Positions 49,267 to 59,472 of a stretch of DNA of 64,000 nt are shown here, piece after piece; position 1 is the stretch's first letter, and each line of letters begins with the position of its first letter. A program made the position numbers and the translations under genes. The notes under the pieces were generated by a model that was not told the DNA's origin, did not search any database, and was given only the letters and a program-made list of their open reading frames with translations. The DNA lies in the NCBI GenBank assembly GCA_002419215.1, contig DIFQ01000059.1, positions 282 to 64,281 on the forward strand, written 5' to 3'. The DNA comes from Syntrophaceae bacterium UBA5744 (lineage in GTDB: Bacteria > Desulfobacterota > Syntrophia > Syntrophales > UBA2192).

Positions 49267-50544
49267 TTAGCGCTGCGCCCTCAGCTTGGCCGCCTGGCGG
49301 AAATATTCCTGGGCAATATCCTGGCGGCCCCGCTTCTGCTGGATGATGCCCATCTGCTCGAGACAGACCGCCATGCCCTGCGCCTCCCCCAGGCCCCGGA
49401 AGATCTGGAGGGCTCTTTCGAATTGGCCGAAAGCGATTTCCTGGCGATCGAAGCTCATATTGTGCCTCGCCTTGTCGAGAAGGTCGGCCGCTTCGCCGAG
49501 CTGCTGTTCGCGCCACCGCCTGCGCTCCTCCTGGACCCTTGCCTGCTGTTCCAGGACCCTGCGCCGTTCCTCTTCCATCCTGCGCTGCACATCGCCCGGC
49601 TGCGGCACCGGATCGCCTACCACCACCCCTTGCCCGGCGTAAAGGACGGGAAGGCTCGCCACGGGGAATGGAGAGGCTGGGGTCAGGCCCGAGATGATTT
49701 CCCCCGGCACGGCGATCCCGATGTGGGAGGCCTGACGGTGGACGCGCGTCGCGATGCCGACAACCTCACCCTTCGTGTTCACAACGGGGCTCCCGCTCGA
49801 GCCCGGGGAGATAGGCGCCGAGATCTGGATCAGCCGCTTGCCGCCGGCCACCGGGCGAATCGCGGAAACGAGGCCGTCGGTGATGGTCTGCGCCAGTTGG
49901 GGGTGGTAGGGAGTCCCGATGACCACGATCTTGTCGCCCACCTGCGGAAGGGAAGGGGTCATTTTGAGGGTCCGGATGCTGTCAATGGGCAGGACAGCGG
50001 ACAGGATGACGACATCGTTCTCCGCGTCGGAGGCGGCGATTCCCCTGATGTCCATCGTCGCGCCGCTTTTCGTCTTGATCTTGAGTGACGACGCCCCCTC
50101 GACGACATGATAATTGGTTGCCACCATCCCCCAGGGATCGATGAAAAACCCCGTCCCGTGACCGCGTATCTGCCCGGATTCATTGATGTTGTATACCACG
50201 ACGACGGAAGGGCTGACCCTCTCATAGATCTCCTGCACGCTCAGGGCACCCTCCCCTGCCGTCGTCTGCCTCAAAGGGGCGCCGGGGGTTGCGTCGTTGG
50301 GGGTGATGACGGTCTGCACGGGCACTTCGGCATCGGGAAGGTCCGCCTTGCCTGCCGAGACGGCTGCCGTGCCCGCCTTGCCTCTGTCCGCAAACCCCAT
50401 CCAGGCGGCAGCGCCGGAGAGACCCACGATGATCGCCAGCAGGACAGCCATGCCGCCGGCGCTGAGCGCCTCCTTGAGCTTGTTGAAGAAAAGGACAACG
50501 AATAACAGCAGGATCAGGATGAGGCCGATGAGGATTTTCAGCAT
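49267..50544 (-). CDS. Membrane-anchored trypsin-like serine protease B with TPR-like tail
   Basis: 425 aa from the ATG at 50544 (GGAG 8 nt upstream). Two N-terminal spans (about 4-20 and 33-50) are joined by NKLKEALSAG. The protease domain has His146 (TNYHVVEG), Asp177 (ENDVVILS) and Ser250 (SPGSSGSPVV). After it comes an Arg/Glu-rich coiled coil (about 325-365) and a helical pair like a TPR (QFERALQIFRGLGEAQGMAV, RGRQDIAQEYFRQAAKL). It shares the N-terminal layout KLxE-basic loop-span with protease A, so they look like diverged duplicates. Confidence 0.85.
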   Translation of the reverse strand: MLKILIGLILILLLFVVLFFNKLKEALSAGGMAVLLAIIVGLSGAAAWMGFADRGKAGTAAVSAGKADLPDAEVPVQTVITPNDATPGAPLRQTTAGEGALSVQEIYERVSPSVVVVYNINESGQIRGHGTGFFIDPWGMVATNYHVVEGASSLKIKTKSGATMDIRGIAASDAENDVVILSAVLPIDSIRTLKMTPSLPQVGDKIVVIGTPYHPQLAQTITDGLVSAIRPVAGGKRLIQISAPISPGSSGSPVVNTKGEVVGIATRVHRQASHIGIAVPGEIISGLTPASPFPVASLPVLYAGQGVVVGDPVPQPGDVQRRMEEERRRVLEQQARVQEERRRWREQQLGEAADLLDKARHNMSFDRQEIAFGQFERALQIFRGLGEAQGMAVCLEQMGIIQQKRGRQDIAQEYFRQAAKLRAQR

Positions 50545-50872
50545 CTTCTGCGCTCCGGTTTCAATGGCAGGCAAGGGGTCGTTCCTCGAATACCCGCCGG
50601 CCTCGGAAAGGAATCCACTGTTTATTGTCGGCTGATTCCAGATAAAATTTAGGGCGTGCCGTTGAAGTAATCCTGATGCGGAATGGTTTCATGGGAAGGG
50701 GAGCCCGAATAAAGCAGACAGGCCCCAAAAGGCGAGGTTGATTTTGAACTACGCAGGGTATGCAAAAACCTGCGAATAATGCTGCAGGCAAGGCTCTGGT
50801 CTGTTCTGTCTATTCGATCTGCTCCTTCACTTCCTTCACTGTTGCCACTTCTGTCACTGCCGCAATGCGGCA
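50545..50872. other. Intergenic region with short words
   Basis: No gene supported. It carries GTCTGTTCTGTCTATTCG (inverse of the words at 49223) and a run of CTTCACTTCCTTCACTG-type words (about 50825-50865). Confidence 0.4.
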
Positions 50873-51328
50873 TCACTTGAACTCCCCCGTCTCGTCGAAT
50901 GGGATCCGGAAGGACGGGGCGCCCGTGTGAATCGACCCCTTGAGCCGGTACTTGAATCCCGAGGCGTAGCTTCCCTTCTTGGCCTCGGAGAGTTGCCGCA
51001 GGATGCTGATGAGCCCCGTGTAGGCATCCACCTGGACGAGTTGGGTGCTCAGGCGCTCGACCTTCAGGCTCTGGTTGGAGACCCCCCGGGCGAAGGGCTG
51101 CCCGTTGATCTCGAGTTCGAAGGACATGCCGGTGATGTCCAGGTCCGTCTCGGTGGGGTTCTGGATGCGGAGTTCCATCAGGAACGTCTGCTCCAGGAGC
51201 CGCATCTCTTTCGGCGTGACGTTCACGATGTCGACGTGGGGCTTCTCCCCCATCCAGAACAGCGAGGCGCATCCGGAAACCAGGACCACAAGGATCACGA
51301 TCCAGGCCGAAACAACGTGTCTCCTCAT
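50873..51328 (-). CDS. LEA type 2 (water-stress-like) lipoprotein
   Basis: 151 aa from the ATG at 51328, with GGAGG 8 nt upstream. Lipobox VLVSGC. The body is one beta-sandwich of the LEA14/WHy type: LMELRIQNPTETDLDITGMS, FELEINGQPFARGVSNQSL and FKYRLKGSIH. Such lipoproteins are attached to the envelope and often lie near stress or transporter genes. The function is not established. Confidence 0.85.
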   Translation of the reverse strand: MRRHVVSAWIVILVVLVSGCASLFWMGEKPHVDIVNVTPKEMRLLEQTFLMELRIQNPTETDLDITGMSFELEINGQPFARGVSNQSLKVERLSTQLVQVDAYTGLISILRQLSEAKKGSYASGFKYRLKGSIHTGAPSFRIPFDETGEFK

Positions 51329-51437
51329 ATCTTCCGCCTCCTTTCTCATCCTTTGAACGAAAATTAGATTACCAGAAATCAACCGGGAATGAAACAGAGG
51401 ACAATGAAGACCCCTGGGACGATTCCGGCCAGTCATC

Positions 51438-52439
51438 TCAGTTCATCGGCCTGACTGCCAGACCGCCTCGCTCCCTTTCCGTCAGCAGGCACCCCTCCAG
51501 GCATCGCGGACCGCAGGACCCATCGCAGGGTTCGATGTGGGTGGTGACGCTCGCGCCGGGGAAACGCTCCCGGATCTCCCGGGCAAACTCCTGCGTGATG
51601 CGGTGGGAGGCCTCGACGGTCATCCCCGAGTCCACCTTGATGTGAACCTCGACGAAGCGGAAATGCCCGGACTTCCGGGTTCGCAGCTGGTGGTAGCCCT
51701 TCACGACGGGTTTTCGCTGCAGGATCAACGATTCGATCCACGCGATCTCTTCGCCCGGCAGCTGGGCGTCCAGGAGATCGCGCGCCGACTGCCTCGTCAG
51801 GTCCCAGGCCGCCTTGATGATGAGCAGGGCGACCCCGATGCCCGCCGCGGGGTCCACCCAGTGCAGATCGACCTCCGGGGCAAAGATATCCGCGGCCCAG
51901 ATCACGGCCAGGGCGGCCATGACGCCGGCCGAGGTATACACGTCGGTCCGCAGGTGCCACCCGTCGGCAATCAGGGCAACCGAATCGGTCTCCTTCCCCA
52001 CCTGGAAGAGCTTCCGGGAGACGAACGTGTTGACGACAGCCGACAGCAGCATGACGGCGACGCCCCATGCGGCCATCCCCAGGGGCTCCGGACGGATGAT
52101 CTTCTGCGCCGCCTCGTAGAGGATCCAGCCGGCGGCCAGAAAAATGAGGATGGCCTCGACGGTCCCGGAAATGTTCTCGATCTTGCCGTGCCCGAAGGGG
52201 TGCTCCCGGTCGGCGGGGATGCCCGAGGTGCGGACGGAATACCAGGCGATCCCGGAGGCAACGAGATCGACGCCGGAGTGGATCGCCTCGGAAATGACGG
52301 AAACGGCGCCGATCGCAAGGCCCACGGCAAGCTTCAGCACGACGAGCGTCGTGTTGGAGATGACCGAAAGCAGCGCAACCTGCCTTTTCCTCTGATCCGC
52401 TTCCAAGATAGGGGGCTCCATCGTCTGACGAATCATCAT
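51438..52439 (-). CDS. Cation diffusion facilitator (CDF) family metal exporter
   Basis: 333 aa, six spans. Metal-site motifs SEAIHSGVDLVAS (HxxxD) and IADGWHLRTDVYTS (D..HxxxD), with HPFGHGKIENISG between. The C-terminal cytoplasmic domain has VEVHIKVDSGMTVEASHRI and ends in a Cys-rich tail with CGPRCLEGC. Exchanges Zn, Fe or similar cations for protons. The Cys-rich tail is an unusual addition that may bind metal. The start at 52439 is the first of two in-frame ATGs. Confidence 0.9.
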   Translation of the reverse strand: MMIRQTMEPPILEADQRKRQVALLSVISNTTLVVLKLAVGLAIGAVSVISEAIHSGVDLVASGIAWYSVRTSGIPADREHPFGHGKIENISGTVEAILIFLAAGWILYEAAQKIIRPEPLGMAAWGVAVMLLSAVVNTFVSRKLFQVGKETDSVALIADGWHLRTDVYTSAGVMAALAVIWAADIFAPEVDLHWVDPAAGIGVALLIIKAAWDLTRQSARDLLDAQLPGEEIAWIESLILQRKPVVKGYHQLRTRKSGHFRFVEVHIKVDSGMTVEASHRITQEFAREIRERFPGASVTTHIEPCDGSCGPRCLEGCLLTERERGGLAVRPMN

Positions 52440-52549
52440 ACCCGACCGGACCGTCCGGGAAAAGAGATTTTCCCCTTCTTACGGCTTGCTTTTTCGGGGC
52501 CCCTTCCGTATGTTTCCGGCAGGCTTCGTATCAGGCGGGTGGCAACAAC

Positions 52550-53785
52550 ATGATCAGCAACGAAAAGAAAATCATCCTCTTTCCCGTGGCATCCCACTTT
52601 CTGTTCCACTTCTACGAGATCGCCTTCCCTGCGCTCGCCATCCCGCTGACGCTGTCGCTGAACATGAGCCTCAAGGACGTCCTCGCACTGGGATTCCCCA
52701 TGTACCTCATGTTCGGCCTCTGCGCGCTTCCCTGGGGTTTTTTTGCCGATCACACGAGCAACCGTCTCGCCCTCATGATCGGTTTTTTCGGCTGCGCCGC
52801 GGGTTCCTTCCTCACGGCCTTCTCATCGACCCCCTCGGGGATCCTGTGGTCGCTTGCGTTGATCGGGGTCTTCTCCTGCATCTGCCACCCGGCCGGCATG
52901 GGACTCATCTCCCACGGGGCGAAAAACCGGGGGCAGGCCCTGGGTATTTTCAGCGTGGCGGGAACCGTCGGGCTCATCACGGGGCCTTTCCTGGCGGGGC
53001 TCATGAACTGGCTGGCGGGCTGGAAGGTGGCCTACGCCGTCATGGGCGCCGTGAGCCTCCTGTGGGGCATAGCACTCATCTTTATCCAGATCGACGAAAC
53101 CCCCGTCACACAGGAAAGCGCCCCTGCCGGCGGCGGGAGGAACAACAACTCCTTCCCGTTGGGGACCGTCATCCTCTTCTTCTGGATTGTCACGCTGGGA
53201 GGCCTCGTCTACCGGATCAACATCGTGGCCCTGCCGGCCTTCCTCGAGTTCAAGGCGGGGTTCCTCTCGCGGGCCTTCCACGATATTCTGAATATCCCGG
53301 ACATGGCGGCCACGACGACGATGGCTGCCGCCACCCTGACCTCCCTGATCTATGTCGCGGGAATCTTCGGCCAGCTCTGGGGAGGCCGGATCGCCGATCG
53401 CCACGAGCTGAAGCGGCTCTACATCATCTTCAACGCCGCCATCCTGCCCCTGGCGCTCTTCATGGCTTTCCTCACGGAGCAGTACCTGGTCGCCGCGGCA
53501 GCGGCCTACGTGTTCTTTGCATTGGGGATCCAGCCCATCGAGAACAGCCTCATCGCAACCTTCACCCCCCCGCGCTGGCGCAGCACGGGATACGGCCTTG
53601 CGGCCATCCTGATCTTCGGCGTGGGGGCGCTTGCGGTCTACCTCGTCGGCTGGGTCTCGACGCGCTGGTCGCTGGGAACGGTCTACCTCTTCTCGAGCGC
53701 CCTGCTCGCGCTCATCGTCGTAAACATCGTCTTCCTGTTCCGTGCGACGCGCGGGCGAGATCTGCACAACAGGCGCCTGTCCTGA
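52550..53785 (+). CDS. MFS transporter
   Basis: 411 aa, twelve spans. Typical loop motif between spans 2 and 3 (GFFADHTSNRLALMIGFFG), repeated in the second half (WGGRIADRHELKRLYIIFNA). GIFSVAGTVGLITGPFLAGL is the antiporter-type motif C position. Inner-membrane secondary carrier; substrate unknown. Divergent from the CDF gene. Confidence 0.88.
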   Translation: MISNEKKIILFPVASHFLFHFYEIAFPALAIPLTLSLNMSLKDVLALGFPMYLMFGLCALPWGFFADHTSNRLALMIGFFGCAAGSFLTAFSSTPSGILWSLALIGVFSCICHPAGMGLISHGAKNRGQALGIFSVAGTVGLITGPFLAGLMNWLAGWKVAYAVMGAVSLLWGIALIFIQIDETPVTQESAPAGGGRNNNSFPLGTVILFFWIVTLGGLVYRINIVALPAFLEFKAGFLSRAFHDILNIPDMAATTTMAAATLTSLIYVAGIFGQLWGGRIADRHELKRLYIIFNAAILPLALFMAFLTEQYLVAAAAAYVFFALGIQPIENSLIATFTPPRWRSTGYGLAAILIFGVGALAVYLVGWVSTRWSLGTVYLFSSALLALIVVNIVFLFRATRGRDLHNRRLS

Positions 53786-53814
53786 TCGCAGGGATGTCGG
53801 ATCGTGGCGGGATC

Positions 53815-54237
53815 TCAGGAGCTTGCGGCCGAGAGCTTCACCCGCTCCCCGCCGATCTCCAGGGTGGTCTTGGAGTACGTGTATTTCTTGATGATCAACC
53901 CGTCCCGGAAGTGCATCACGTCTACGCCGCGGCGCCTCTCGGGCTTGCCCTCGCGGCCCTTCTCCGTGGATGGCCAATCGAGGGACCAGCGGAAGAGGAC
54001 CTTTTCGGCCTTCTCGTCGACAAAGAGATCCTCCGTCGTGAATCGAAAGCCGCCGTGACAGGCGAACCAGGGCGCCCAGGCCTGCCGCAGGGCCTCTTTG
54101 CCCCTGACGCGGCCTGACGTCCAGTTCTCGAACTCCACCTCGTCGTGGAGGAGTTCCATGACGCGATCGAGGTCATGATCGTTCCAGGCGTCGTTCCAGC
54201 GGGACAACCGCTCAATGATCTGTTCTCTATCCAGCAT
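53815..54237 (-). CDS. NTF2-like (SnoaL/ketosteroid isomerase-like) protein
   Basis: 140 aa single domain. The N-terminal helix IIERLSRWNDAWNDHDLDRV is followed by MELLHDEVEFENWTSGRVRG, then KEALRQAWAPWFACH and VDVMHFRDGLIIKKYTYS. This is the conical NTF2 fold, used by isomerases, polyketide cyclases and many unknown proteins. No signal peptide. Convergent with the MFS gene. Confidence 0.87.
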   Translation of the reverse strand: MLDREQIIERLSRWNDAWNDHDLDRVMELLHDEVEFENWTSGRVRGKEALRQAWAPWFACHGGFRFTTEDLFVDEKAEKVLFRWSLDWPSTEKGREGKPERRRGVDVMHFRDGLIIKKYTYSKTTLEIGGERVKLSAASS

Positions 54238-54265
54238 CGCAGCCTGCCTGGTCTGAGCAGCCCAA

Positions 54266-54375
54266 AGGGTATCGGGTATCGGGGCTCAGGTATCGGGATG
54301 GAATAGGATTTTGTCTATAAATCATCTTCTTCCTTCCCTATACCCTATACCCTATACCCTATACCCTATACCCGG
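54266..54375. repeat. GGGTATC/CCCTATA-word palindrome
   Basis: Left words GGGTATCGGGTATCGGGGCT and GGTATCGGGAT; loop GGAATAGGATTTTGTCTATA; right words from 54336, five CCCTATA units and then CCCGG. The loop aligns with that at 36695 (GGAATAAGATTTCATCTATA), so the two are copies of one element. Confidence 0.85.
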
Positions 54376-54395
54376 TGCCCTGAAGCAGGCTTTGC

Positions 54396-54770
54396 CTACT
54401 TCAGAATGAGCTTCGAATCCGGGGCCTGTGCGTTGGGAACGATGATGCGCGACTGCTCCTGGCGCTGCGCCTCCTTGATTTCTTCGGCCAGCTTTGCCAG
54501 GAACTGATCCATCACTTCGGGGAATTTCTCGGCCGCTTCCTGGAGGTTTTTCGCCTCGATGGGAAACTGGACCGGCAGAGGCCCCTGGGGGGACATGATA
54601 TTCGTCTGCCCGACGAAGACGTATTTGCGCGTCTTGTCGATCTCGCCGTTGGGCTTGACGGGCGTGAGCTGGCGGACGGCCGCAGTGCGCATGTCCGTGT
54701 ACATCTCTTCCTTGTAGAGGTTCTGCAGGTTGACCTTGACCTTGCCCTTTGGTGTATCTTCCATGTTCAT
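54396..54770 (-). CDS. Hypothetical protein
   Basis: 124 aa from the ATG at 54770, with AAGGAG 5 nt upstream. Highly charged N-terminus (MNMEDTPKGKVKVNLQNLYK), a central beta segment (KYVFVGQTNIMSPQGPLPVQ), then a helix (AAEKFPEVMDQFLAKLAEEI) with a Gln/Arg-rich continuation. Cytoplasmic. No known family. Confidence 0.68.
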   Translation of the reverse strand: MNMEDTPKGKVKVNLQNLYKEEMYTDMRTAAVRQLTPVKPNGEIDKTRKYVFVGQTNIMSPQGPLPVQFPIEAKNLQEAAEKFPEVMDQFLAKLAEEIKEAQRQEQSRIIVPNAQAPDSKLILK

Positions 54771-54894
54771 GATTTCTCCTTGCAGTTCGGTCCGGAAACG
54801 TACGTGATGCCGCTCAATAGCACATTCCCTGCCCCGGGACAATCATTTGGTTGCGCGTCAGGGCCGGTGACATATCCGGAGGTAAGCCCCCGGT

Positions 54895-55000
54895 TCAAGA
54901 TTGCGAAGTGAGGAAGTTAGGAAGAGCAGAAGATCGGAGTGGATGTCCGGATCATTTCTTTATCCGCTCATCCTCGCTTCCGCTCTTCCGATCTTCGTGA
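54895..55000 (-). repeat. GATCGGAAGAGC element, copy 5
   Basis: Same orientation as copy 4: GCCCCCGGTTCAAGATTGCG, then AAGTGAGGAAGTTAGGAAGA. It ends with GCTCTTCCGATCT (54982-54994). About 100 nt; diverged but with all modules. CCCTATACCCTACACCC and CCCTGGTCCCTAGTCCC words follow at about 55043-55080. Confidence 0.75.
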
Positions 55001-55194
55001 ATTCGACGTCCCCGCGGCTCGCGACGGGGAAAGACGGTTTCCCTATACCCTACACCCTCGTCCCTGGTCCCTAGTCCCTTTCTTCTACAATGGCCGCAGG
55101 CCTGCGCTGCTTCGCGCTCGCCATCGTCTTTGAGACTCGAATCATCGTCATGGCGCGGCAGCGCCAAAGGGCGTCGAGATGGGTGCCGCCCTTC

Positions 55195-55860
55195 CTATTT
55201 CTCCTCGTAACCGAGCGGCATCACGTAGAGGGGGATCGCCGTATTTGACAGGTTCAGGCCCTTGCGGATTGCCCCCTCGTCGATGCCCGCGACGAGACAG
55301 GTCCCGACCCCCCGGGCTGTGCCCATGAGGTACACGTTCTGCGCGATGGCCCCCGCCGTGGCGTGGGCCCAGCGCAGACGATCTTCGCTGCCGGCAAATA
55401 ACCCGGGGATTTTCCCGCTGTCGGCCACCAGGACAAGCACGTGGGAGGCCCGCCCGACGAAGCGCTGGCTCGTGAGGCGCTCCTTGAGGCCTGCCGGGGC
55501 GGCGGCCGTCAGTCGATGGGCCATTGCGTCATAGCGCCAGGCGCCCTCGTCGCTCACCACGTAGATCTCGAGGTAGTCATTGCCAAAGGCCGCCGGAGCC
55601 GTGCGCCTTCCGTAGTCACGGTTTACGCCGTTTGCCGCCCAGAGGATCGCGGAGAGGTCCTGAGTGCCGAGTTTTTCCGATCGATAGTCCCTCACGGACT
55701 TGCGTTTCTCCAGGGCCGACACGAGGTCCGACTGAACGGATGCCGGCCGCTTCGGCAGGGCAATGTCCTGCGGTCCCGCACCGAATGCGGGAAAAGCCAG
55801 GAGGATGATTGGCAGGGACATGGCAATCCGCCTGATCCATCGGGCATGAGTCCTTTCCAT
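55195..55860 (-). CDS. Exported SagB/ThcOx-type nitroreductase-family protein
   Basis: 221 aa from the ATG at 55860 (AGGAG upstream). Signal-like N-terminus (WIRRIAMSLPIILLAFPAFG). Nitroreductase features: ALEKRKSVRDYRSEKLGTQD (FMN Arg region), LSAILWAANGVNRDYGRRTA, then HATAGAIAQNVYLMGTARGV and YVMPLGYEE at the end. FMN-dependent oxidoreductase fold. A signal peptide is uncommon for the family but is seen in this lineage type. Substrate unknown. Confidence 0.85.
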   Translation of the reverse strand: MERTHARWIRRIAMSLPIILLAFPAFGAGPQDIALPKRPASVQSDLVSALEKRKSVRDYRSEKLGTQDLSAILWAANGVNRDYGRRTAPAAFGNDYLEIYVVSDEGAWRYDAMAHRLTAAAPAGLKERLTSQRFVGRASHVLVLVADSGKIPGLFAGSEDRLRWAHATAGAIAQNVYLMGTARGVGTCLVAGIDEGAIRKGLNLSNTAIPLYVMPLGYEEK

Positions 55861-56351
55861 TGCTCCTGGAACCCTCCTTTCCACGGTCTTTCTGTTGCTG
55901 AATGATCCCACAGAAACCCCTCGATGAAAAGCAAAACCCCGGGGACAAAAGAGCGCTTGACAAGAAATATCAGGAGGAGTTTAATAAATGTAAATCAAAA
56001 CATCGATCGAATTGTCTTTCTTCTTCGACCTGCCTTTGTATTTCCCGTAGCCGATTAACCTTCTGACTGCAGCAGGCTTTTTCCCCTGTTTTTCCATGAT
56101 GGGCCCGATATCGGGTCCCATTTTTCCGGGCCGGACCCAATTTCACCCTAACACCCCCCAAGGGCGCGCGCGGCCCGACGGGGATGGTTCCATAGCAGGG
56201 GGGCTTCCGCTCTGGGGTTTCGCGGAAGCCCTCCTCGCATGTCAGGCGCCAGCCTTCGCTTCGCTCTGGATGAGCAGGATCGAGGAATGGGATTTTCACC
56301 CTCACCCCGACCCTCTCCCCTCAAGGGAGAGGGAGACTAAGGTGATGGCCT
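55861..56351. other. Intergenic region with palindromes and a doubtful tiny frame
   Basis: Holds a 46-codon minus-strand frame (55981-56121, MGPDIGPIMEKQGKKPAAVR...) with no ribosome site, a GGGCCCGATATCGGGTCCC near-palindrome (56101-56119) and the CCCTCACCCC/GGGAGAGGG palindrome at 56297-56333. The middle (55960-56090) is markedly AT-richer than the genes around it. Confidence 0.4.
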
Positions 56352-56912
56352 CTAGAGGCCGAGCCGGTCGCTGATTTCCCTCATCGCCGTCAGGGAAAGT
56401 TCCACAAATTCTTCCAGCGGGATGCCGATTTTTTCGCACTCGAGAATGTTCTCGCGTCTCACCGAGGCGGCAAAGGCCTTTTCCTTCATCCGCTTGACCA
56501 CCGACTTTCCCTTCACGCCGGCGATCTTCCTGTCGGGGTAGACCATGGTGGTTGCGATGATGAGGCCCGTGACCGTTTCGCCCGCCGCGAGGGCGTGCTG
56601 GAACTCCGTGCTGCGCTTTCTCCCGGCGACCCTCTCGTTGTGCATCTTGATGGCGTCGATGATCTCGGCATCCAGGCCTTTTCCCTTCAGGATCCTCTCC
56701 GTCTCGAGGCAGTGGACGTTGAGGTCGGCGCTGCAGAGCTCCACATCCAGATCGTGCAGCAGTCCCGCCAGGCCCCACTTTTCCTCGTCGCGCCCCAGCC
56801 TCCGTGCAAGGGCCCGCATGACGGCCTCCGAGGCCAGGCAGTGGTTGATCATCCTCTCGTTCCTGATGTGCTGCCCGAGCAGCGCAAGCGCTTCATCCCG
56901 CGTCATGGACAT
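56352..56912 (-). CDS. HD-domain protein
   Basis: 186 aa. The N-terminal helix with His (MINHCLASEAVMRALARRLG) is followed by the metal pair HDLD (residues 53-56) and later KMHNERVAG. GETVTGLIIATTMVYPDRKI is typical of small HDIG-like hydrolases. Probably a phosphohydrolase of nucleotides or signalling molecules. Separated by 32 nt from the aldo/keto reductase gene upstream, so likely co-transcribed. Confidence 0.85.
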   Translation of the reverse strand: MSMTRDEALALLGQHIRNERMINHCLASEAVMRALARRLGRDEEKWGLAGLLHDLDVELCSADLNVHCLETERILKGKGLDAEIIDAIKMHNERVAGRKRSTEFQHALAAGETVTGLIIATTMVYPDRKIAGVKGKSVVKRMKEKAFAASVRRENILECEKIGIPLEEFVELSLTAMREISDRLGL

Positions 56913-56944
56913 GGCTCTGCCTTCCTGGTCATCGCTGCTTCCGT

Positions 56945-57937
<993 letters not shown>

Positions 57938-57957
57938 CTGTGAACCCCTTTCCGGAC

Positions 57958-58278
57958 TCAACCTGCCTTCACGGCCGTGCCGCTCACGCTGACCATGAGC
58001 ATGCCGTTCTTCTCGCCGAGGACCTCGTAGTCGATGTCGACGCCAACGACGGCGTTGGCCCCGCGGGCGCTGGCCGCCTCCTCGAGTTCCTGGAAAGCGA
58101 TCTCCCGGGCGCGCCGCAGCTCCTTCTCGTAGGAGCCCGAGCGCCCGCCCACGATGTCTCGCACACCCGCGAAAAGGTCCCGGAAGATATTGGCCCCGAG
58201 AACGGCCTCGCCGGTGACGACTCCCAGATACTCGCGGATGGGTTTCCCCTCGATGCCGGGCGTGGTGGTAACGATCAT
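57958..58278 (-). CDS. YbjQ family (UPF0145) protein
   Basis: 106 aa. [52 protein letters not shown] and [15 protein letters not shown] are the family signatures. Forms pentamers and has been called heavy-metal-binding; the role is not settled. Lies 20 nt upstream of the aldo/keto reductase gene. Confidence 0.93.
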   Translation of the reverse strand: MIVTTTPGIEGKPIREYLGVVTGEAVLGANIFRDLFAGVRDIVGGRSGSYEKELRRAREIAFQELEEAASARGANAVVGVDIDYEVLGEKNGMLMVSVSGTAVKAG

Positions 58279-58421
58279 GGCCTGCCTCCTCTACCGGTTT
58301 ATTGTCTGAAGATTCCCACAAATCGCCCGATCGATCAACCACGGGTTTCACACCCCGCCTTGCATCCCCTCCGATGACTTGCTATAGTCTTGAGGCAATT
58401 CGCCAGAGAGGAGCATTCTTC

Positions 58422-59351
58422 ATGCGCATCCGCACCATTTTCCCGGCAGTCCTGTCCGCAGCCCTGCTGTTCACCTTCCTCGCCCCCTGCGCCCAGGCGC
58501 AGCCTGCCGGTCCCGGGGACGCGAACCGAACGGTGTACTCCTTCTCGTTTGCACCGATCTACCAGTTCGAGTCCGACTTCGACCATGGCGGCAGCTTCAG
58601 CGTGCAGCGTTACGCGTTCAACTTCGACACATCGACACCCGTCACGAGCGCGCTGCGCGCCGGCATCAGCCTGGGCTACGAGTTCGATGGCTATGACTTC
58701 TCCGGCACGACGGCCTTCGCGGGGGCGGACCCCTGGAGCGACATCCACCGGTTCTCCGCCGGGCTGCCCGTCAGCTACCGCATGACCGACAGCTGGTCGG
58801 TCTTCGTCTCCCCCCAGGTGGAGTGGTATGGCGAATCGGGTGTCGGCAACTGGGACGACGCCTTCGGCTACGGGGCCGTCTTTGCCGTGTCCTACCGCGT
58901 CAGCCCCGCGTTCACACTGGGCGCAGGGGCGGGTGTGTTCCGCCGCACGGAGGAAACGAAGGGCTTTCCCTACATCGCCGTCGACTGGAAGATCACCGAG
59001 GATCTTCGCCTGAGCAACCCCTTCCGCACGAGCCCCTCCGGTCCGGCAGGCCTGGAGCTTTCCTGGCGGATCTCCGATCGCTGGGAGATCGCGGCGGGGG
59101 GCGCTTACCGGTCGTTCCGTTTCCGGCTCGATGACAGCGGGGTGGCGCCCGACGGGGTCGGCGAACAGGAATCGACGGTGGGCTATGCACGGCTGACGTA
59201 CCGGATGGGCAGGGACCTCAAGTTGGATCTTTACGGAGGGGCGGCCTTCAACGGGAAGATGAGGATCAACGATCGCAACGGCAACGAACTGGGTTCCGAC
59301 GACTTCGAAACAGCCCCTTTGGCGGCCCTGTCCCTGACGCTGAATTTCTGA
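58422..59351 (+). CDS. Outer-membrane beta-barrel protein (DUF6268-like)
   Basis: 309 aa from the ATG at 58422 (AGGAG 8 nt upstream; an in-frame ATG at 58302 lacks signal-like sequence). Signal peptide ends at AQAQ. The rest alternates hydrophobic and polar residues with many Tyr, Trp and Phe, and ends in LAALSLTLNF, the terminal-Phe strand recognised by the BAM machinery. About twelve strands. Function unknown. Confidence 0.8.
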   Translation: MRIRTIFPAVLSAALLFTFLAPCAQAQPAGPGDANRTVYSFSFAPIYQFESDFDHGGSFSVQRYAFNFDTSTPVTSALRAGISLGYEFDGYDFSGTTAFAGADPWSDIHRFSAGLPVSYRMTDSWSVFVSPQVEWYGESGVGNWDDAFGYGAVFAVSYRVSPAFTLGAGAGVFRRTEETKGFPYIAVDWKITEDLRLSNPFRTSPSGPAGLELSWRISDRWEIAAGGAYRSFRFRLDDSGVAPDGVGEQESTVGYARLTYRMGRDLKLDLYGGAAFNGKMRINDRNGNELGSDDFETAPLAALSLTLNF

Positions 59352-59472
59352 CCCCCCGGCGGCCTCCGGACGTCCGGCAGGCGGCACAAGGCATCTTTCT
59401 TGCTATGGAAGTACCCCGTCCCCGGCCCATCGCCAGGCGAGCCTGCGAAACATGCCCGGGGCGAGGTGACCC

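Noticed and set aside
55988..55993. AGGAGG followed by ATG-TAA (start-stop element)
   Set aside because: Could be a regulatory minimal ORF, but no gene follows in the same direction, so it is probably chance.
55981..56121. 46-codon basic minus-strand frame
   Set aside because: In-frame double ATG and a Lys/Arg-rich product, but no ribosome site and no conservation evidence; left in the gap description only.
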